Assembly (NCBI RefSeq): GCF_025665335.1
Contig: NZ_CP106869.1
Span: 4,853,338 to 4,917,337, forward strand
Direction of reading: 5' to 3'
Length of the DNA stretch: 64,000 nt
Origin: Xanthomonas sp. AM6
GTDB taxonomy: Bacteria; Pseudomonadota; Gammaproteobacteria; Xanthomonadales; Xanthomonadaceae
A program made the position numbers and the translations under genes. Positions 61,295-64,000 of this stretch are shown in pieces; within the stretch, counting starts at the first letter, position 1; each line of letters opens with the position of its first letter. The notes under the pieces are model-generated. The model saw only the letters and a program-made list of their open reading frames with translations, was not told where the DNA came from and did no database searches.

Positions 61295-63037
61295 TTACTT
61301 CTTGACCTTGGCCGGCGCCTTGGCGCCGCCCCCGGCGGACGCGGTGGCCGGCTCGCCGTGGCGCTTGGTCATCCACCACTGCTGCAACAGGCCCAGCGAA
61401 CCGTTGGTGACCCAGTACAGCACCAGGCCCGACGGCACGAAGGCCATCATCACGCCGAACACCAGCGGCATGAACTGCATCATCCGCGCCTGCATCGGGT
61501 CCATGCCCGGCGACGGCGTCAGCTTCTGCGTCAGCCACATCACCGCCACGTTGATCACCGGCAGGATGAAGTACGGATCGCGCGCGGTCAGGTCCTGGAT
61601 CCATGCGAACCACGGCGCCTGGCGCAGCTCCACCGATTCCACCAGCACCCAGTACAGCGCGAAGAAGATCGGCATCTGCACCAGCACCGGCAGGCAGCCG
61701 CCCATCGGATTGATCTTCTCCTTCTTGTACAGCTCCATCATCGCGGTCTGGAACTTCTGTTTGTCGTCGCCGTAGCGCTCCTTGAGCTGCTGGATGCGCG
61801 GCTGGAACTTGCGCATCTTGGCCATGCTCTTGTACTGCGCCGCCGACAGCGGATACAGCACCAGCTTCAGCAGCACCACCAGGCCGACGATCGACCAGCC
61901 CCAGTTGCCGAGCAGGGTGTGCAGGTGACTGAGCACCCAGAACAGGCCCTGGCCCAGGATCGCCATCAGCGAGAAGCGGCTGTAGTCGACCACGCGGTCC
62001 AGGCCGCGCACGTTTTCCTTGGCGATCTGGTTGACCAGCTTCGGCCCGATCCACAGCCGCGCCTCGCTGCTGGCGCGCGCGCCGGGGGCGACGGTGAAGC
62101 CCGGGCCGCGCGCCTCGATCACGTGGCGCGGGCCGTCGTTGGACAGCACGTACAGCGCGTCCTGGTCGGCCTGCGGGATCCAGCCGGTGAAGAAGTGGTG
62201 CTGCAGCAGCGCGATCCAGCCGCCCTTGATGGTCTGGTTGACCGGGCCGTCTTCCAGGAAATCACTGAACGGGCGGCGCTGGTAGCCGTCCTGCGCGCTG
62301 AACCAGGTGGCGCCGTTGAAGCTGAAGGAATCCGGGTTGGTCATGCCGCGGCTGACGATGGTCGGCACCCGGCTCAGCTTGCGGAACACGTAGCCCTGCC
62401 ACGGCTTGCTGCCCTGGTTGACGATCTCGTCCTTGATCTGCACCGCGTAGTGGCCGCGCTGCACGGTGTAGACGCGGCGGATGCTGACGCCGTCCGGGCC
62501 GTTCCACACGAACGGCACCTGCAGCGCGTCCTGGCCCTTGGCCAGCACGTAGTCCTTGCCCGGCTGTTCCGGGCGGAAACCGCCGGGGCCCGGCGACGGC
62601 GAATTGTGTTCGCCGACCCAGCCGCTGGTGGCGGTGTACGGGTGCTGCGGATCCTCGGTCAGCAGCGCCACCGGCGGGCTGCCGGGCTGCTTGGTCTGCG
62701 GGAACTGCAGCAGGTCCGCATCGAACACGCTGCGTCCGTCCAGGGTCAGGTGCAGCACGTCGGTGGTGATGGTGACGCGCGGCGCGGCGCCGGCCGGCGC
62801 GGCGGTCGTTTCGGAGCTCGCGCCCGGCACGGCGGCGGCACCGGGCACGCTGGCGCGCGGTACGGCGGGGCTGGCGGCGGCGCCGGCATCGGCGTCCTGC
62901 GCCGGCGGCAAGGTGGTCGCGGCGGCGATGGCGTTCGCGTTGGCCGCAGGCGCGGCGTGCTCCTTGTTCCACTCCATCCACAACAGGCCCGCGACCATCA
63001 GCCAGGCAAAGATCAGGAAAAGGCGGGTCTGGTTCAT
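61295..63037 (-). CDS. yidC: Membrane protein insertase YidC
   Basis: 580 residues, Gram-negative type. N-terminal membrane helix ([20 protein letters not shown]), a large periplasmic P1 domain (about 55-340, with a variable Ala/Pro-rich opening), then the five-helix insertase core ([71 protein letters not shown]). The Arg of the hydrophilic groove is the second Lys/Arg region before helix 2. It inserts Sec-dependent and -independent inner-membrane proteins. It lies 18 bp after rnpA, with no yidD between them. Confidence 0.97.
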   Translation of the reverse strand: MNQTRLFLIFAWLMVAGLLWMEWNKEHAAPAANANAIAAATTLPPAQDADAGAAASPAVPRASVPGAAAVPGASSETTAAPAGAAPRVTITTDVLHLTLDGRSVFDADLLQFPQTKQPGSPPVALLTEDPQHPYTATSGWVGEHNSPSPGPGGFRPEQPGKDYVLAKGQDALQVPFVWNGPDGVSIRRVYTVQRGHYAVQIKDEIVNQGSKPWQGYVFRKLSRVPTIVSRGMTNPDSFSFNGATWFSAQDGYQRRPFSDFLEDGPVNQTIKGGWIALLQHHFFTGWIPQADQDALYVLSNDGPRHVIEARGPGFTVAPGARASSEARLWIGPKLVNQIAKENVRGLDRVVDYSRFSLMAILGQGLFWVLSHLHTLLGNWGWSIVGLVVLLKLVLYPLSAAQYKSMAKMRKFQPRIQQLKERYGDDKQKFQTAMMELYKKEKINPMGGCLPVLVQMPIFFALYWVLVESVELRQAPWFAWIQDLTARDPYFILPVINVAVMWLTQKLTPSPGMDPMQARMMQFMPLVFGVMMAFVPSGLVLYWVTNGSLGLLQQWWMTKRHGEPATASAGGGAKAPAKVKK

Positions 63038-63055
63038 CGGACAGGCAAGCTCGGC

Positions 63056-63493
63056 TTAGCCAGAAACGGGTTCTGACTTGGAAGTGGGGGAAGAAGGCGG
63101 GAGAGGCGGCGGCATTGTGCCGTCCGCAGCCGGGGCCGGCAATGCGCCGGCGCGGCGCAGCAGGCGCAGATAAGCCTGGCGCAGCTGCTCGCCGCTGGCC
63201 TGGGCGGCGGCGCTGCGCGCCACCACCACGTAGTCGCCCGGCGCCAGCCATGGCAGCAGGTGCCGGGTGGCCTCGCGCAGCACGCGCTTGATCCGATTGC
63301 GCACCACGGCGCGCTTGTCGACCTTGCGCGACACGGCCAGGCCGAGCCGCGCGGGATGGTCCGCGCTGCGCCAGTGCAGGCTCATCAGCGGTTCGGAGCA
63401 GCGGCGTGCGGCATCGAACACGACGCGGTATTCCGCAGACGTGCGAACCCGCGCAGAGCGAGGAAATCGCCTACGCGGGTCGGGATGATGCAT
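63056..63493 (-). CDS. rnpA: Ribonuclease P protein component
   Basis: 145 residues. [22 protein letters not shown] and the RNR signature [22 protein letters not shown] identify RnpA, which binds the RNase P RNA and aids 5' processing of tRNAs. The start [13 protein letters not shown] at 63493 was chosen; a start at 63535 would overlap rpmH. The C-terminal 35 residues are a Pro/Ser-rich extension beyond the usual fold. Confidence 0.95.
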   Translation of the reverse strand: MHHPDPRRRFPRSARVRTSAEYRVVFDAARRCSEPLMSLHWRSADHPARLGLAVSRKVDKRAVVRNRIKRVLREATRHLLPWLAPGDYVVVARSAAAQASGEQLRQAYLRLLRRAGALPAPAADGTMPPPLPPSSPTSKSEPVSG

Positions 63494-63531
63494 GGTCCGG
63501 ATTGCAGGCGCCGCCTGGGGCGGCGAAGCAA

Positions 63532-63672
63532 TCAAGCGCTAAGGCGCTTGCGGCCCTTGGCGCGGCGGCGGGCCAGGATCTTGCGGCCGTCGGCGGTGGC
63601 CATACGGGCACGGAAGCCGTGGTCGCGCTTGCGCTTGAGGTTGCTGGGCTGGAAGGTGCGCTTGGTGGCCAT
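63532..63672 (-). CDS. rpmH: 50S ribosomal protein L34
   Basis: 46 residues, too short for common ORF cut-offs. The product opens [20 protein letters not shown] and ends GRKRLSA with the conserved RRRAKGR stretch. It is first of the rpmH-rnpA-yidC operon, 38 bp before rnpA, behind a good sigma-70 promoter. Confidence 0.98.
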   Translation of the reverse strand: MATKRTFQPSNLKRKRDHGFRARMATADGRKILARRRAKGRKRLSA

Positions 63673-63713
63673 CGGGGGCGCTCTGTCTGAATGAGGCGGA
63701 AAGAACCGGAAAT

Positions 63714-63741
63714 TCTATAGAACCAGGCGGGGCGCGGTCAA
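63714..63741 (-). promoter_or_regulatory. rpmH operon promoter
   Basis: On the minus strand: -35 TTGACC (63741-63736), 16-bp spacer, -10 TATAGA (63719-63714), about 42 bp before the rpmH start. A close match to the sigma-70 consensus for a ribosomal-protein promoter. Confidence 0.8.
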
Positions 63742-63779
63742 CTGCCGTCGATCGGGTGCCGGGACGGCCGCGGCGCGCA

Positions 63780-63930
63780 GCCTGTGGATGGATCTGTGAA
63801 TAGATGCGGGAAAACCATTCCCGACCTAGCGCGCCGATGGTAGTCTGGCCCATCCGCTTTCCTCTTTTCACCGGCCGAGTGCGCCGCGATGTTTCGCGCC
63901 TCACGCCTGGTCTCTCAATGAATTACATCT
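63780..63930. promoter_or_regulatory. dnaA upstream region with DnaA-box-like sites
   Basis: TGTGGATGG (63783-63791) and TGTGAATAG (63795-63803) are each one or two bases from a reversed DnaA box (TGTGNATAA). A small inverted repeat CGGGAA/TTCCCG (63807-63812 and 63818-63823) follows. This may be autoregulation of dnaA; the replication origin itself is not resolved in the window. Confidence 0.45.
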
Positions 63931-63931
63931 G

Positions 63932-64000
63932 ATGGATGCTTGGCCCCGTTGCCTGGAACGTCTGGAAGCCGAATTTCCAGCCGAGGACGTTCACACCTGG
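63932..64000 (+). CDS. dnaA: Chromosomal replication initiator DnaA (5' part only)
   Basis: The first 23 codons ([20 protein letters not shown]...) match the N-terminal domain of Xanthomonadaceae DnaA, and the gene is divergent from rpmH as in most bacteria. The rest lies beyond the right edge. Confidence 0.93.
   Translation, partial: MDAWPRCLERLEAEFPAEDVHTW

Noticed and set aside
63780..63930. oriC within the window
   Set aside because: Only two degenerate DnaA-box-like sites and no AT-rich unwinding element are visible; the origin may lie beyond dnaA.

Overview
The window is high-GC DNA from a gammaproteobacterium, almost certainly Xanthomonas or a close member of the Xanthomonadaceae. 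It ends at the chromosomal origin region (yidC, rnpA, rpmH on the minus strand, then the first codons of dnaA on the plus strand). The GC-rich genes, the xylan-use genes with a palindromic xyl-type operator and the abundant GTAG-type REP palindromes also fit that group. No tRNA, rRNA, CRISPR array, prophage or complete insertion sequence was seen. All names rest on motifs and family knowledge read by eye; no database search was run.

Layout. 1-5,820: xylan/xylose use: sialate-type O-acetylesterase (cut by the window edge), GH67 alpha-glucuronidase, a LacI regulator, xylose isomerase and an upstream xyl-box. 6,048-9,514: ttcA, rdgC, a large REP array and a YgjP-type metallopeptidase. 10,038-14,510: alpha/beta hydrolase, hemH, a SYLF-domain protein and tatABC. 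14,714-25,232: a membrane protein, a glutamine amidotransferase, an orphan GspE-type ATPase, glyQ, glyS (with a REP pair inside the coding sequence), rep and tdk. 25,498-34,436: a Sel1-like secreted protein, opgD (a likely Tat substrate), a DUF4380 protein, a receptor-type Ser/Thr kinase with its ECF sigma factor, and mutM.

34,600-42,740 is an AT-richer island built around an rhs/YD-repeat toxin locus. It holds one full-length Sec-exported Rhs protein with a C-terminal HEAGH (zinc-protease-like) tip, a start-overlapping lipoprotein that may be its immunity protein, and two displaced rhs 3' modules. Each displaced module carries a different tip and is followed by a small membrane protein. Frameshifts and a nonsense codon show that the displaced cassettes are decaying.

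42,748-64,000: an EF-hand protein with a fatty-acid desaturase, an orphan ABC ATPase, a seven-gene minus-strand cluster (VOC protein, alginate-export-type porin, isochorismatase-like hydrolase, XapX, amidohydrolase, DoxX, MFS-ABM fusion), a DUF4832 secreted protein, and a divergent HxlR regulator/QorB-type reductase pair. These are followed by mnmE, a lipoprotein fusing a NodB deacetylase, a caspase-like domain, an EF-hand loop and TPRs, and then yidC, rnpA, rpmH and dnaA.

Most notable: the Rhs toxin/displaced-cassette array with candidate immunity genes, two of them very small; the NodB-caspase-EF-TPR lipoprotein; the REP pair translated inside glyS; tandemly amplified composite REP arrays; and a G/A-rich heptad repeat that sits at the 3' ends of three genes in the same orientation relative to the gene.
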